From Haloplasma contractile SSD-17B (lineage in GTDB: Bacteria > Bacillota_I > Bacilli_A > Haloplasmatales > Haloplasmataceae), in NCBI RefSeq assembly GCF_000215935.2, contig NZ_AFNU02000001.1, forward strand, positions 544,413-608,412: a stretch of 64,000 nt of DNA, in the 5' to 3' direction. The notes under the pieces were generated by a model that was given only the letters and a program-made list of their open reading frames with translations, searched no databases and had not been told where the DNA came from. Position numbers and translations under genes: made by a program. Shown here one piece after another: positions 27,296-35,566 of the stretch. The first letter of the stretch is position 1; each line of letters opens with the position of its first letter.

Positions 27296-27806
27296 ATTGT
27301 CTTACCACCCTATGTATGTATGAGGTTAATTCATCAACCGCATGATTTTTACTTCTTATACAATGAAATGCCTCTTTTTCACATAAGAAACATTTTCTAA
27401 CATTATGACTCATGTCTAGTCTTGAGAGACTCTGTACCGTTCTATAATAGACGTCTAGATCAATCAGTCTTCCTAATGGATGCTGATCCTCAATCCTGAT
27501 CGTTTGTTCTTTTATTAATTTTGCATCAGTTGACTGAATTTGATAAATATAAACGAGTCCTTCACCACAGTTTAAAGATACGCGTTTACAAATAGTGAAC
27601 GTTTGATGAAGATGAATATCCAATTCATTTACTAGTGTACGCGTAACTGCTTGATCTTTATAGTCTCCTGGATAATTCGCCCTGAGCGATATAATGACAT
27701 GATTTGATTTCAAGTTGTCTTTTATGGTGTTAACCCGCTTTTCACGTGCGTCTAAAATTTTCATTTTTAGTCTGATTTGTTCTTCATTTATCTGATTCTG
27801 ATTCAT
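27261..27806 (-). CDS. citX: Holo-ACP synthase for citrate/citramalate lyase
   Basis: The 181-residue protein matches CitX (apo-citrate lyase phosphoribosyl-dephospho-CoA transferase). Key stretches are SLRANYPG, the HPLGRLIDLDVY motif near residue 111, and a Cys/His-containing RKCFLCEKEAFHCIR segment near 136. It attaches the prosthetic group to the CitD serine. It lies between citC and citG, so the maturation genes form one block upstream of the mutase genes. Confidence 0.9.
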   Translation of the reverse strand: MNQNQINEEQIRLKMKILDAREKRVNTIKDNLKSNHVIISLRANYPGDYKDQAVTRTLVNELDIHLHQTFTICKRVSLNCGEGLVYIYQIQSTDAKLIKEQTIRIEDQHPLGRLIDLDVYYRTVQSLSRLDMSHNVRKCFLCEKEAFHCIRSKNHAVDELTSYIHRVVRQYEKRGLLSQTN

Positions 27807-27822
27807 CTATACGACTCCTATA

Positions 27823-28854
27823 TTAATGTCGTTCATTACTATTTTTTATTTTTTCTATAATAGGCACTGCCGCATCTGAGGTTAAGAAACGGAATGTTGT
27901 TTCCGGTACCAGTTCTTTAATTGCATCATAGTCTTCTTCCTTAAGTAATGATCGAACAGAGGATGCACTAATATATTGTCCATTCTGTTTCTTACGTTTA
28001 AGCATAGTGACTTTAACACCACCATTTTCAAGCATTTGTTTCATTGTGTCATTATATGACCTTGTAACAGAACAATAAGGTTCTTCTCCTACGTAACGTG
28101 TTGTAATCGTAAACGCTTTTTTATAATACTTAAGAAATACGTCACAATCAATTTTCGTATGTAGTTTGAGGGCGTCTGTCCCTTGTTTTAAAAAGTAAGT
28201 CGGAAACGTAGCTTGACTTATAAGATAAGGTCCCGTCTCAAGTACAGTTACATTAGATAAATCGTTCACGCCATCATTTACTAATTGATACCTTACATGG
28301 AAAGGGAAGCTAGACTGATCCTCTGTGACAACAAACACAATAACTTCATTATGGTTCCTAGCCGCTTGTTCAACTAAGTAACGGTGTCCTAGTGTGAACG
28401 GATTTGCATTCATAATGATACAAGCCTTATCAACACTTGTAATTTGATTCTGTTCTTTCAGTTTATTTATAAATCGTTGAATGGTTTGATTTCCGTTTTC
28501 TAAAATAGATATACCATTAGATGTTATAACTTCTCGATAGCCTATTGATATAAATTTTGTTTTATTACAGCTTTTTGTATAAATAAAAAAATGATATAGA
28601 CCCTCCTCAAACATGCGATCTTCAATTTTTTTAATAAGTGTACTAGAAAGCCCCCTACCTTGGTAGGCTTCGTCTACAGCAAAACATTTCAAAACCTGTT
28701 TTGATTTTGAAGCGGTCGCTATAATATGACCCTTATCATAGATCGCAACGGTATAGTCTATATCATTTTCATATGCTAAATCGAACTGTTTTAAAAAAGA
28801 TACCAGTTCTTTTTGTCTATTCTTATTGTGAGTTATCTCTTCTATTCCACTCAT
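27823..28854 (-). CDS. citC: [Citrate (pro-3S)-lyase] ligase / citramalate lyase acetylating enzyme
   Basis: The 343-residue protein starts at the ATG at 28854 after AGGTG. It has an N-terminal GNAT-like domain (about 1-120) and a C-terminal nucleotidyltransferase domain with NPFTLGHRYL at 151-160 and a later ISASSVR motif. It activates the lyase by ATP-dependent acetylation of the thiol of the CitD prosthetic group. It is the first gene after the strong promoter at 28894-28922, and the run citC-citX-citG-glmS-glmL-glmE-mal-citDEF is uninterrupted on one strand. Confidence 0.9.
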   Translation of the reverse strand: MSGIEEITHNKNRQKELVSFLKQFDLAYENDIDYTVAIYDKGHIIATASKSKQVLKCFAVDEAYQGRGLSSTLIKKIEDRMFEEGLYHFFIYTKSCNKTKFISIGYREVITSNGISILENGNQTIQRFINKLKEQNQITSVDKACIIMNANPFTLGHRYLVEQAARNHNEVIVFVVTEDQSSFPFHVRYQLVNDGVNDLSNVTVLETGPYLISQATFPTYFLKQGTDALKLHTKIDCDVFLKYYKKAFTITTRYVGEEPYCSVTRSYNDTMKQMLENGGVKVTMLKRKKQNGQYISASSVRSLLKEEDYDAIKELVPETTFRFLTSDAAVPIIEKIKNSNERH

Positions 28855-28893
28855 ATATAACACCTGATTTATTTTATTATTTCTTACACTTGC

Positions 28894-28922
28894 ATTATAC
28901 TCCTATTGAGCTTAAATGTAAA
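28894..28922 (-). promoter_or_regulatory. Promoter of the citC-to-citF glutamate fermentation cluster
   Basis: On the minus strand, TTTACA (28917-28922), 17 bases and a perfect TATAAT (28894-28899) precede citC by about 40 bases. Confidence 0.75.
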
Positions 28923-28931
28923 CGCTTTTTT
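28917..28931 (-). promoter_or_regulatory. Candidate cre site overlapping the citC -35
   Basis: AAAAAAGCGTTTACA matches 12 of 14 cre positions and covers the -35 hexamer. A second match (12 of 14), GTGTAAGCGTTTGTA, lies at 28951-28965. Two sites around one promoter make catabolite repression of glutamate fermentation plausible. Confidence 0.5.
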
Positions 28932-28990
28932 GTAATTTATAGGAACTTTTTACAAACGCTTACACAAAATAGTAAAACAGTTAATTCTAC

Positions 28991-29025
28991 AAAAAAACTT
29001 AACAGAATCATTCACTAATTCTGTT
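28991..29025 (-). terminator. Terminator of the YiiX-like hydrolase gene
   Basis: On the minus strand, AACAGAAT pairs with ATTCTGTT (29018-29025 and 29001-29008), followed by AAG and seven T. Confidence 0.8.
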
Positions 29026-29066
29026 ATAAATCGATTACGATTAGATGCAATCAAGCCCGAGAACAT

Positions 29067-29639
29067 CTATTCGTTTTTAGTTGAAAAATCATAGTTTAAC
29101 TCAAAGATTTCAGTGAACTTAGAATCAAGACTCAAATTTGAAGGATGGCTTCCTTCTACACCTTCAGGAACCTCTAGACCCATTTTTTTATAGAAATCTA
29201 CCCAAAACGGCATCGTTTCACCTGTTCTGATATCTTTGAAGGATAACATGTGTTCCTTAAAGAATGGTTCATTGTTATTTGCTTTTCTAAATAAGTAGTG
29301 TACCATGGAACTACAGTAAAACGCTTGCGTGCTTGGTAAATAGGAATCATTATATGGGAGTCCTACACAAGATGTTGCAAGATCAGCTGCGTTTTTCTTA
29401 ATCATTTCATCTGTTTTTGCTACAATAACTGAGTGCTCGTATACTTCTTCTAAGAATAGTTGAAGCGATACTTCTCTAACTTCTGGTTTTATAGCTTCAA
29501 TCACAAGGTTATTGCCTATATAAATACCAACATGGTTGAACAGTAAATCATTATACCCCTTAAAGATATGAGCAATTGAATGATCTACTTCTTCGTCACC
29601 ACGGTAGATGAACAGTATATCTCCTTTTTCAAGTTCCAT
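29067..29639 (-). CDS. YiiX/YebB-like NlpC/P60-fold cysteine hydrolase
   Basis: Starting at the ATG at 29639 after GGAGGAACTTT, the 190-residue protein has the permuted papain-like (YaeF/YiiX) fold. The catalytic histidine lies in FNHVGIYIG near residue 35, followed by VIEA, and the catalytic cysteine in AFYCSSMVHY near residue 106. Family members are thought to act on cell-wall peptides or lipid amides. There is no signal peptide. The gene is monocistronic, with its own terminator. Confidence 0.75.
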   Translation of the reverse strand: MELEKGDILFIYRGDEEVDHSIAHIFKGYNDLLFNHVGIYIGNNLVIEAIKPEVREVSLQLFLEEVYEHSVIVAKTDEMIKKNAADLATSCVGLPYNDSYLPSTQAFYCSSMVHYLFRKANNNEPFFKEHMLSFKDIRTGETMPFWVDFYKKMGLEVPEGVEGSHPSNLSLDSKFTEIFELNYDFSTKNE

Positions 29640-29696
29640 AAAGTTCCTCCATATATAATGTAAATAATCGAAGTTTGTCAAATCAAATTCAGTACT

Positions 29697-29725
29697 AGAC
29701 TATAATAAGTATCAATAGATGTCAA
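29697..29725 (-). promoter_or_regulatory. Possible promoter of the YiiX-like gene
   Basis: A perfect TTGACA (29720-29725) is followed after 17 bases by a weak TAGTCT; the alternative -10 TATAGT has a 15-base spacer. A second TTGACA nearer the gene is too close to the ribosome binding site to serve. Confidence 0.35.
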
Positions 29726-29908
29726 CATGTAGAGACAAATTGATTAAATTCTTTTATAATCTTTATTAATCCTATTAATAGTATGCCATTTCTTTTGAGC
29801 TATACCAAAATTATATTTATATTTTAATATTTTTACAAATATCAGTTGTTTGATTTCCTAAAATAGTATAAAATTATATCGATATAGAATAAGAAAGGTT
29901 GAGTTAAT

Positions 29909-30628
29909 ATGGGACGAGCATTTGAAGTGCGTAAAGCATCAATGGCTAAAACGAATGCTAAAAAGGCTAAAATATATGGAAAATATGGTAAGGAAATCTA
30001 TCTTGCTGCAAAAAATGGTGAGCCAGATCCAGAGTTAAATATTACGTTAAAACGCATTATTGAGAAAGCACGAAAGGACCAAGTACCTAATGATATCATT
30101 AAGCGTGCGGTCGATAAGGCCAAAAGTGGTGTCGCTGAAGACTACCAAGCGGTACAGTACGAGGGATTTGGTCCTGGGTCATGTACAGTGATTGTAGAAT
30201 GTTTAACAGATAACGTAAATCGCTCAGTGAGTGAAGTGCGTAACTGCTTTACAAAAACCGATTCTAAACTGGGTGTGTCTGGTTCCGTTTCATTCATGTA
30301 CAACCATAATGCAGTAGTAAGTTTCTCTGGTTTAAATGAAGAAGAAACACTTGAAGCATTATTAATGGCAGATGTAGATGTTGAAGAAATTGAAGAGGAA
30401 GATGGAATGGTAACTGTTTACGGAACCCCTCATGATTTATATAATATTAAAACAGTTATTGAAGAGACAAAAGAAGGCATTGAATTTGAAATGGATGAAA
30501 TCACTTGGATTCCACAAAATTATGTGGAACTTGAAGGTGAAGACCGTGAACGCTTTGATAAAATGATGAACATGTTAGATGAAGTTGATGATGTAACGAA
30601 TGTTTATCATAATGTAAAGTCCGTTTAA
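29909..30628 (+). CDS. YebC/TACO1-family protein, YeeN subtype
   Basis: The 239-residue protein belongs to the YebC/PmpR family, which has been tied both to transcription control and to ribosome rescue at proline stretches. The N-terminus MGRAFEVRKASMAKTNAKK and the KIYGKYGKEIYLAAK stretch match the YeeN branch rather than classical YebC (MAGHSKWANIKHRK). Acidic C-terminal segments are normal for the family. A ribosome binding site, AGAAAGGTTGAG, precedes the ATG. Single gene with a terminator. Confidence 0.9.
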   Translation: MGRAFEVRKASMAKTNAKKAKIYGKYGKEIYLAAKNGEPDPELNITLKRIIEKARKDQVPNDIIKRAVDKAKSGVAEDYQAVQYEGFGPGSCTVIVECLTDNVNRSVSEVRNCFTKTDSKLGVSGSVSFMYNHNAVVSFSGLNEEETLEALLMADVDVEEIEEEDGMVTVYGTPHDLYNIKTVIEETKEGIEFEMDEITWIPQNYVELEGEDRERFDKMMNMLDEVDDVTNVYHNVKSV

Positions 30629-30644
30629 TTATAATAAATATAGT

Positions 30645-30680
30645 AAAAGAGCAAACTCTGATAGGAATTTGCTCTTTTTT
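30645..30680 (+). terminator. Terminator of the YeeN-type gene
   Basis: AAAAGAGCAAA (30645-30655) pairs with TTTGCTCTTTT (30668-30678) with a T-run at the end. The opposing pseudogene ends 9 bases away, so it may serve both strands. Confidence 0.85.
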
Positions 30681-30688
30681 GTATTTGA

Positions 30689-31397
30689 CTAGTTTAAATA
30701 GTTATTGAAACTTGTATCTGACAAGAAAACGTTTAATTCATTAAGAGTCAGATATCCATTAGCAACTGACCTTACTTCACCCTCTTCAATAAAATATGTA
30801 GTAGGGTAGGTGAAACCTCATAAGTTAAATCATGTGTTTCTAGGAAAATAGGCAATTTATCAGAATGTTTAAATTGGTGATCCGTATATAGATACATTAA
30901 AGGAAATGAAACATATTGATTCAAAAAGGGTTCAAGCGTTTTATTCTTATATTCGATGCAATAACTACAGTAGGACTTTCCTAGTACTAATACAAATGGC
31001 TCATCATTTTCGAATGCAGTCACTACTTCCGTAAGATTATTTTTTACAACCATTGTTTGTTCTTGATTTAAATTGCTTTCTATAAAATCATTCAACGAGT
31101 CGATTTTTAGATAGCCCTCTATATGATTAGTGACCACACCATCTTGTACTAAATACGTAGTTGGAGAAGCCTTGTAAGTGATGTCGTTCGCTGCAAGAAA
31201 ATTAGTCAATTCACTTTGACTGGTAAAAACACGATCCACATACATGAACTTCAATGGAAGTTCAGTTGATTCATAATGAAGTAATGTTTGTTCCTTATAA
31301 GTGACACAATAGGTGCATTTAGAATGCCCTAACACCTTTAAAAAAGAGTCATAAGTAGCTTGAATAATAGTTTGACATAATCGTTAACTCTTTTCAT
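30689..31397 (-). pseudogene. Tandem thioredoxin-fold protein, broken by frameshifts
   Basis: The open core (31335 to 30772) encodes two similar thioredoxin-like domains, each with a CxYC motif: LGHSKCTYC and LGKSYCSYC. In domain 1 ASPTTYLVQDG leads on to a C-terminal helix. In domain 2 the same place reads SPT and then runs out of frame. There CCTAC is duplicated in tandem (plus-strand 30801-30810). Removing one copy restores SPTTYFIEEGEV and continues through GYLTLNELNVFL to a TAG at 30689. The 5' end is also irregular. The frame matching domain 2 (IIQATYDS, compare VVTAFEND) has no ATG, while an ATG at 31397 lies in another frame. Either a decaying gene or assembly errors; the 5-bp duplication is not a homopolymer slip. 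Confidence 0.75.
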
Positions 31398-31488
31398 ATA
31401 CCTGCTTTATGCGATTATATGTCTTAAAAGGGAAATGTAGGCGAACATTCGTTCGTTCCCGGGAAATAATTTGAACTATTGCTAACTA

Positions 31489-32616
31489 TTACCTGACTTC
31501 TATATCGGAATAAAAGGTTTTGATCAGTTCTTTTTTCTCCTCAAAATATAAATTGTGGTTCTTTAGGATTTGATTTGTTAAGTCGTCAAAAAACAGTATT
31601 CTAAATGTATCCCGACGTTTATCTTTGAAATGGTGCATTAATCTTGCTTCAATGTTTACGAGTTGGATGGTTTTGGTACCATCATCTCGATCTTGTTTTT
31701 TAATCTCTAGACTGACCGCCATTCCAATTACGCGATTAACGTCATTACGTTGGTCTGATAAAAAATTACCTAATGAGTACATCACAAAAGTTTGATGTCC
31801 GTCAGTCTCAATCATCTCAACAGGCTGAATCACATGGGGATGGTGACCGATGATGAGGTCGACACCTAACTCTGATAAAAACTCAGCTTTATTTCTTTGT
31901 TCATTACTAGGTAGTGATTGATATTGATTCCCCCAGTGCATGGAAACAATAATAACATCTACCTCATCACTAATTTGTTCAATGTCATTACGTGCTTTTG
32001 TTTTTGAAAACACATTCGCTAATTCACCCTTACCATCAGGATGTAGGATTCCATTCGTTCCATAGGTATAAGCGACAAACGCAAATTTAATCCCATTCTT
32101 TTCGAATCGTTTAACACTTGAAGTAGCTGATTGAGTCTTAGTGCCTGAATAAACAATCGGCTGAGAGTCCCAAAAATGTAGTGCATTCTTTATGGCTTCT
32201 TCTCCACCATCTAAGGTATGATTATTAGCAAGTGAGATTAGATTAAATCCTGCATTAACAACTGCCTCCCCTACTTCAACTGGACTGTTAAACCGAGGGT
32301 AAGAAGATAGCCCAAGTTCAGTACCACCAATCATTGTCTCTTGATTAATAAATGCTAAATCAAACGAAGAAACATAGGGGTTTATGTCTTCATAGATTGG
32401 ATTAAAATCGTATCGATCATCTTTAAATGCTGTATTATAAATTGTATTGTGAATTAGATTATCACCAACTGCAACAAGTGAAACTGTTCTCTCATTGTTT
32501 TGACCTACCATCATTTCATCAGTATTCACTTGGTCATTCAAGTGGTTTAGCTTTAGTGTAAAAAATAAGATTACAATTATATAACCTATAATTAAATAAA
32601 ATCTCCGTACATTCAT
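31489..32616 (-). CDS. CapA-family metallophosphatase-like protein (PGA_cap)
   Basis: The 375-residue protein starts at the ATG at 32616 after AGGTGA. It has one N-terminal membrane anchor (residues 6-22), and the rest is extracellular. The domain is CapA/PgsA-like, of the calcineurin-type phosphatase fold: AVGDNLIHNTI near residue 49, an INQETMIGG loop, SLANNHTLDGG near 130, and later MHWGNQYQ and GHHPHVIQ metal-site motifs. Such proteins act in poly-gamma-glutamate capsule synthesis or other surface polymer processing. No other cap/pgs genes are nearby, so the role stays open. Confidence 0.82.
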   Translation of the reverse strand: MNVRRFYLIIGYIIVILFFTLKLNHLNDQVNTDEMMVGQNNERTVSLVAVGDNLIHNTIYNTAFKDDRYDFNPIYEDINPYVSSFDLAFINQETMIGGTELGLSSYPRFNSPVEVGEAVVNAGFNLISLANNHTLDGGEEAIKNALHFWDSQPIVYSGTKTQSATSSVKRFEKNGIKFAFVAYTYGTNGILHPDGKGELANVFSKTKARNDIEQISDEVDVIIVSMHWGNQYQSLPSNEQRNKAEFLSELGVDLIIGHHPHVIQPVEMIETDGHQTFVMYSLGNFLSDQRNDVNRVIGMAVSLEIKKQDRDDGTKTIQLVNIEARLMHHFKDKRRDTFRILFFDDLTNQILKNHNLYFEEKKELIKTFYSDIEVR

Positions 32617-32708
32617 ATACAATCACCTATTTTTTTTGTTATTTTTTGAGAAAAATGGCAATGATATACTATTTATGACCTTATTTCCTACTATTTTACT
32701 CTTCTAAA

Positions 32709-32740
32709 TAAAAAAACGATGAACCGAGGAAGGCTCATCG
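32709..32740 (-). terminator. Terminator of the CTSC membrane protein gene
   Basis: On the minus strand, CGATGAGCC pairs with GGTTCATCG, followed by seven T. It begins 14 bases past the stop codon. Confidence 0.85.
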
Positions 32741-32753
32741 TCTGTCTATCACA

Positions 32754-33233
32754 TTATGATTCTTTTTTAATTTTACATTTGGGATTTTTAATTTCATGCT
32801 TTAACCATACAAACCCTAGCGAAACAAGAAGGACTGAAACCAACTTGTAAGGTAGACCAGCTAACGGTAGTGCAGCTACTGAAAATGTAATTCCGACTGC
32901 AGCAAAAAATGAAATGACGCAGGATGTACATCCATATGTGAAAATTCCAAATAAAACGCTGACTCCACCAAAGGTAGATCCCTTCCCCTCTTTTCCAGAT
33001 TGTCTATAGAATGCAGAACTAAGACCAATCATAAAAGCACTGATTGCTGCCATATAAATATTAAGCATAACATTAATGATTGGAAGGTACAGGCCATGAT
33101 TGACTTTCATTTCAAGATAACCACCATTAAAGTCATCAAGTAAAAAATAAAGAAAACTGAAGAACATAAAAGCTAAACTATTTATTAGAATATAAGTTCG
33201 TTCCTTTTGTTTATTCAACACATAGGTCCACAT
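32754..33233 (-). CDS. Membrane protein with Cys-x-x-Cys motif behind a CsoR-type operator
   Basis: The 159-residue protein starts at the ATG at 33233 after AGAGGTG. It has four or five membrane helices and ends in a charged lysine-rich tail. A C-T-S-C motif lies inside a hydrophobic stretch (YGCTSCVISFF near residue 103). I do not recognise the family with certainty. A buried cysteine pair fits thiol, persulfide or metal chemistry. The promoter carries a CsoR/CstR-like palindrome (33255-33272), which points to control by copper, persulfide or another thiol-reactive signal. Confidence 0.6.
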   Translation of the reverse strand: MWTYVLNKQKERTYILINSLAFMFFSFLYFLLDDFNGGYLEMKVNHGLYLPIINVMLNIYMAAISAFMIGLSSAFYRQSGKEGKGSTFGGVSVLFGIFTYGCTSCVISFFAAVGITFSVAALPLAGLPYKLVSVLLVSLGFVWLKHEIKNPKCKIKKES

Positions 33234-33254
33234 AATGATCACCTCTTCATTTGT

Positions 33255-33272
33255 TATACCTTAAGGGGTATA
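33255..33272. promoter_or_regulatory. CsoR/CstR-type operator palindrome
   Basis: TATACC-TTAA-GGGGTATA matches the ATACC(C)...(G)GGTAT dyad of CsoR-family repressors. It overlaps the -10 box of the promoter at 33269-33297, a repressing position. No CsoR-family gene is in the window. Confidence 0.55.
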
Positions 33273-33297
33273 TAAATAGTGTACCATATGCAAACAA
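33269..33297 (-). promoter_or_regulatory. Promoter of the CTSC membrane protein gene
   Basis: On the minus strand, TTGTTT (33292-33297), 17 bases, then TATATA (33269-33274), whose end lies inside the palindromic operator. Confidence 0.5.
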
Positions 33298-33405
33298 TAT
33301 ATGCGAGAGATACGTATATATTTACCTGAAATTACCATAAATGTGTAATGAGATTAGAAATAGTGATCATAATCCCATTCTCCCTATCGTCTATAATGTT
33401 AAAGA

Positions 33406-34347
33406 TTATAAACTTTTAATTAGGGTTTGCTTATTACTTTCAACAATTTTGAGTTGTTTCATATTGTTCAAACGTTTGCTTCGCAGTTTGCTTGTCACAA
33501 GTTCTATTTTCGTATAATAATCTTGAATTGAATGAAGCACATCATTAATTCTAGATTGAACGGTTAAGTCAACAAATAAGCCATCGAATAAATAATCGGC
33601 AAATTTTAATGAATCAGAGATATCAATGTTAATTTTAAATGCATAATCAACATCCTTCAATTCACGTGTAAACTTACTTGCTTGATGCTGTAACTGCCTA
33701 ATATGATCTTCCGCTTTTCCTATATAAGAATGTTTTGAAATATTAGCAAGCAAGCCACCACCTAAAAGATCAAACGTCCCCCAATTTTTAGCCTTTTTCA
33801 TTAAATCCATAACTTTTTTGATGGACTGCTTTAATTTATTTCCAGCGATTTCAGCTTCTCTAAATTGTTGATCCATATTTTTAAAGCGAACGATTTTTTC
33901 GTTAAGTTTTACTATTGGTTCGTAAGCCTCAACATTTACTTTCATTAACACCGTTTCTTTTTCCTTGATCAGTTTACTTTGTATAATCTCCTGTTTTGTT
34001 ATTGTATCTAAACGATCTTGTAAATCTTTAATTTCTGGTTCAATCTGTTCTAACGCAATCTGTGTCATTTTATAGTTATGTTCTGCTTGACTTAGCTCTT
34101 CCTGTTCCTTCATTATTTTTTCGCGTTTTGAACCAATTACTGAAAACCATAAGTTGACGATGGATGTTGACTCTAGTTTTTCAATATCTTTTCGTTCCTT
34201 CTTTAAGTTGTCTGTTAAGTGAATTTTCTTTTGTTTTAAGGCATTGTATTCTTTCATTGCCTCATTTAATTTACGCTCAACTGATTGTTTTTCCTTAATC
34301 ACTACATCACTCTCTGTGATCTTTTCATCTAATTCTACTAATGTCAT
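33406..34347 (-). CDS. Long coiled-coil protein of unknown function
   Basis: The 313-residue protein starts at the ATG at 34347 after GGAGGGTAGT. Residues 10-150 and most of 155-200 are predicted coiled coil, rich in Lys/Glu/Gln. A short glycine-rich hydrophobic stretch (WGTFDLLGGGLLANI near 194-210) interrupts it and could touch a membrane. A second helical region follows to the end. No signal peptide and no enzyme motif. It lies downstream of the gerA genes with a gap of 79 bases and could be co-transcribed with them. Confidence 0.6.
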   Translation of the reverse strand: MTLVELDEKITESDVVIKEKQSVERKLNEAMKEYNALKQKKIHLTDNLKKERKDIEKLESTSIVNLWFSVIGSKREKIMKEQEELSQAEHNYKMTQIALEQIEPEIKDLQDRLDTITKQEIIQSKLIKEKETVLMKVNVEAYEPIVKLNEKIVRFKNMDQQFREAEIAGNKLKQSIKKVMDLMKKAKNWGTFDLLGGGLLANISKHSYIGKAEDHIRQLQHQASKFTRELKDVDYAFKINIDISDSLKFADYLFDGLFVDLTVQSRINDVLHSIQDYYTKIELVTSKLRSKRLNNMKQLKIVESNKQTLIKSL

Positions 34348-34426
34348 CCTACTACCCTCCACAATTAATTATTTCTTAATAGTATAATTATATTATAACA
34401 TAAGAGACCTTATGTACTTTCTTTTT

Positions 34427-35542
34427 TTAATTATTGCCTGTCTTTAAAAATTTACTTTTCCTGATTACAACTACAACAAATAATAGTAATGGAATGAGTA
34501 ACTCAAATGGTGTATTGATAAAGTATGGAATGACATTGTCTTCTAAACTTAAATGTTCATTTAAACTATCGACAATATTAAATGAAGCATAATATATAAA
34601 GATTGCTGCAACTAAGATAAAGTATTTGTTCGTCGTACTTCTCACAAATACTTTTTTTAAGGATTGCGTTATCGCATAAACAAGAATTAATACCTTAAAG
34701 TATGAACACGTCAACATTATAAAAACACCAATAGGATCAACACGTTGTATAAAGTCACCAATATTTATCTTCTGAATCATACGCATCGTTGGGAATGGTG
34801 CATGCTCTACTATAAAAGGACCTAAAGCCGCAATATTAATCACTGTGAATAATAAAATAATAAATCCAGTCGTCAATAGGCCTAACACACTCACGCGAAT
34901 CATCTTATGCTTTGATGAAACGTGAGGAAAAATCATCATAAAAACAAAAAGTTCCCCGAATGGCATTGAAATGGCTAACGGATAAGAAGCTGTTGCTATA
35001 TCAAATACACCGTGGTCAAGAACAGGAAATAGGTGATCAAATTTTAAAATATCTGCAAGTGCAACTAAAATAAATAGTAGAATCAATAAAAATATGACTG
35101 CATAAAAAGAGAGTTCTCCTGTTCTTGCGATTACTTCTATTCCTAAAGAAACGGTATATACCACAACCAAAATCACTAAAAGATTTAACACCGGAATATT
35201 GGATTGCTGTAAAAAATAAAAGTTTATAACTTCACCGATATTACGTATAACGAATGCTCCTATTAAAATGAAATAAATTATATATAAAAAAATGATAAAC
35301 CCACCTATTTTCTCTCCTAACAGATGTTTAATAAGTGCAACTAAAGATAAGTTAGGGTGAAAAAGGTACAACACTCCGTATAAAGTTAAAAATAAAATAC
35401 CGAGTCCATTACCAATCAAAACGGTTAACCACGCATCTTGTTTGACATCACTTAGCGCAAGTCCTAAAACGACAGAACTATTTAACGAATATAAAACGAG
35501 TAAACAATAATATTGAAATAAACTGATTTTACCGTTTTGCAT
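34427..35542 (-). CDS. gerAB: Spore germinant receptor B subunit (GerAB family)
   Basis: The 371-residue protein has ten hydrophobic segments and belongs to the GerAB/APC-superfamily permease-like group that binds the germinant in the spore inner membrane. The N-terminal ISLFQYYCLLVLY and the PVLDHGVFDI loop near residue 175 are typical. It is the third gene of an A-C-B ordered operon (many gerA operons read A-B-C). ATG at 35542 after GGTGATAGT. Confidence 0.85.
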   Translation of the reverse strand: MQNGKISLFQYYCLLVLYSLNSSVVLGLALSDVKQDAWLTVLIGNGLGILFLTLYGVLYLFHPNLSLVALIKHLLGEKIGGFIIFLYIIYFILIGAFVIRNIGEVINFYFLQQSNIPVLNLLVILVVVYTVSLGIEVIARTGELSFYAVIFLLILLFILVALADILKFDHLFPVLDHGVFDIATASYPLAISMPFGELFVFMMIFPHVSSKHKMIRVSVLGLLTTGFIILLFTVINIAALGPFIVEHAPFPTMRMIQKINIGDFIQRVDPIGVFIMLTCSYFKVLILVYAITQSLKKVFVRSTTNKYFILVAAIFIYYASFNIVDSLNEHLSLEDNVIPYFINTPFELLIPLLLFVVVVIRKSKFLKTGNN

Positions 35543-35566
35543 ACTATCACCTCAACTCTTTTTTCA

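Noticed and set aside
29652..29681. TTGACA-18-TATATA promoter directly before the YiiX-like gene
   Set aside because: Transcription would begin within the ribosome binding site, so it cannot serve this gene.
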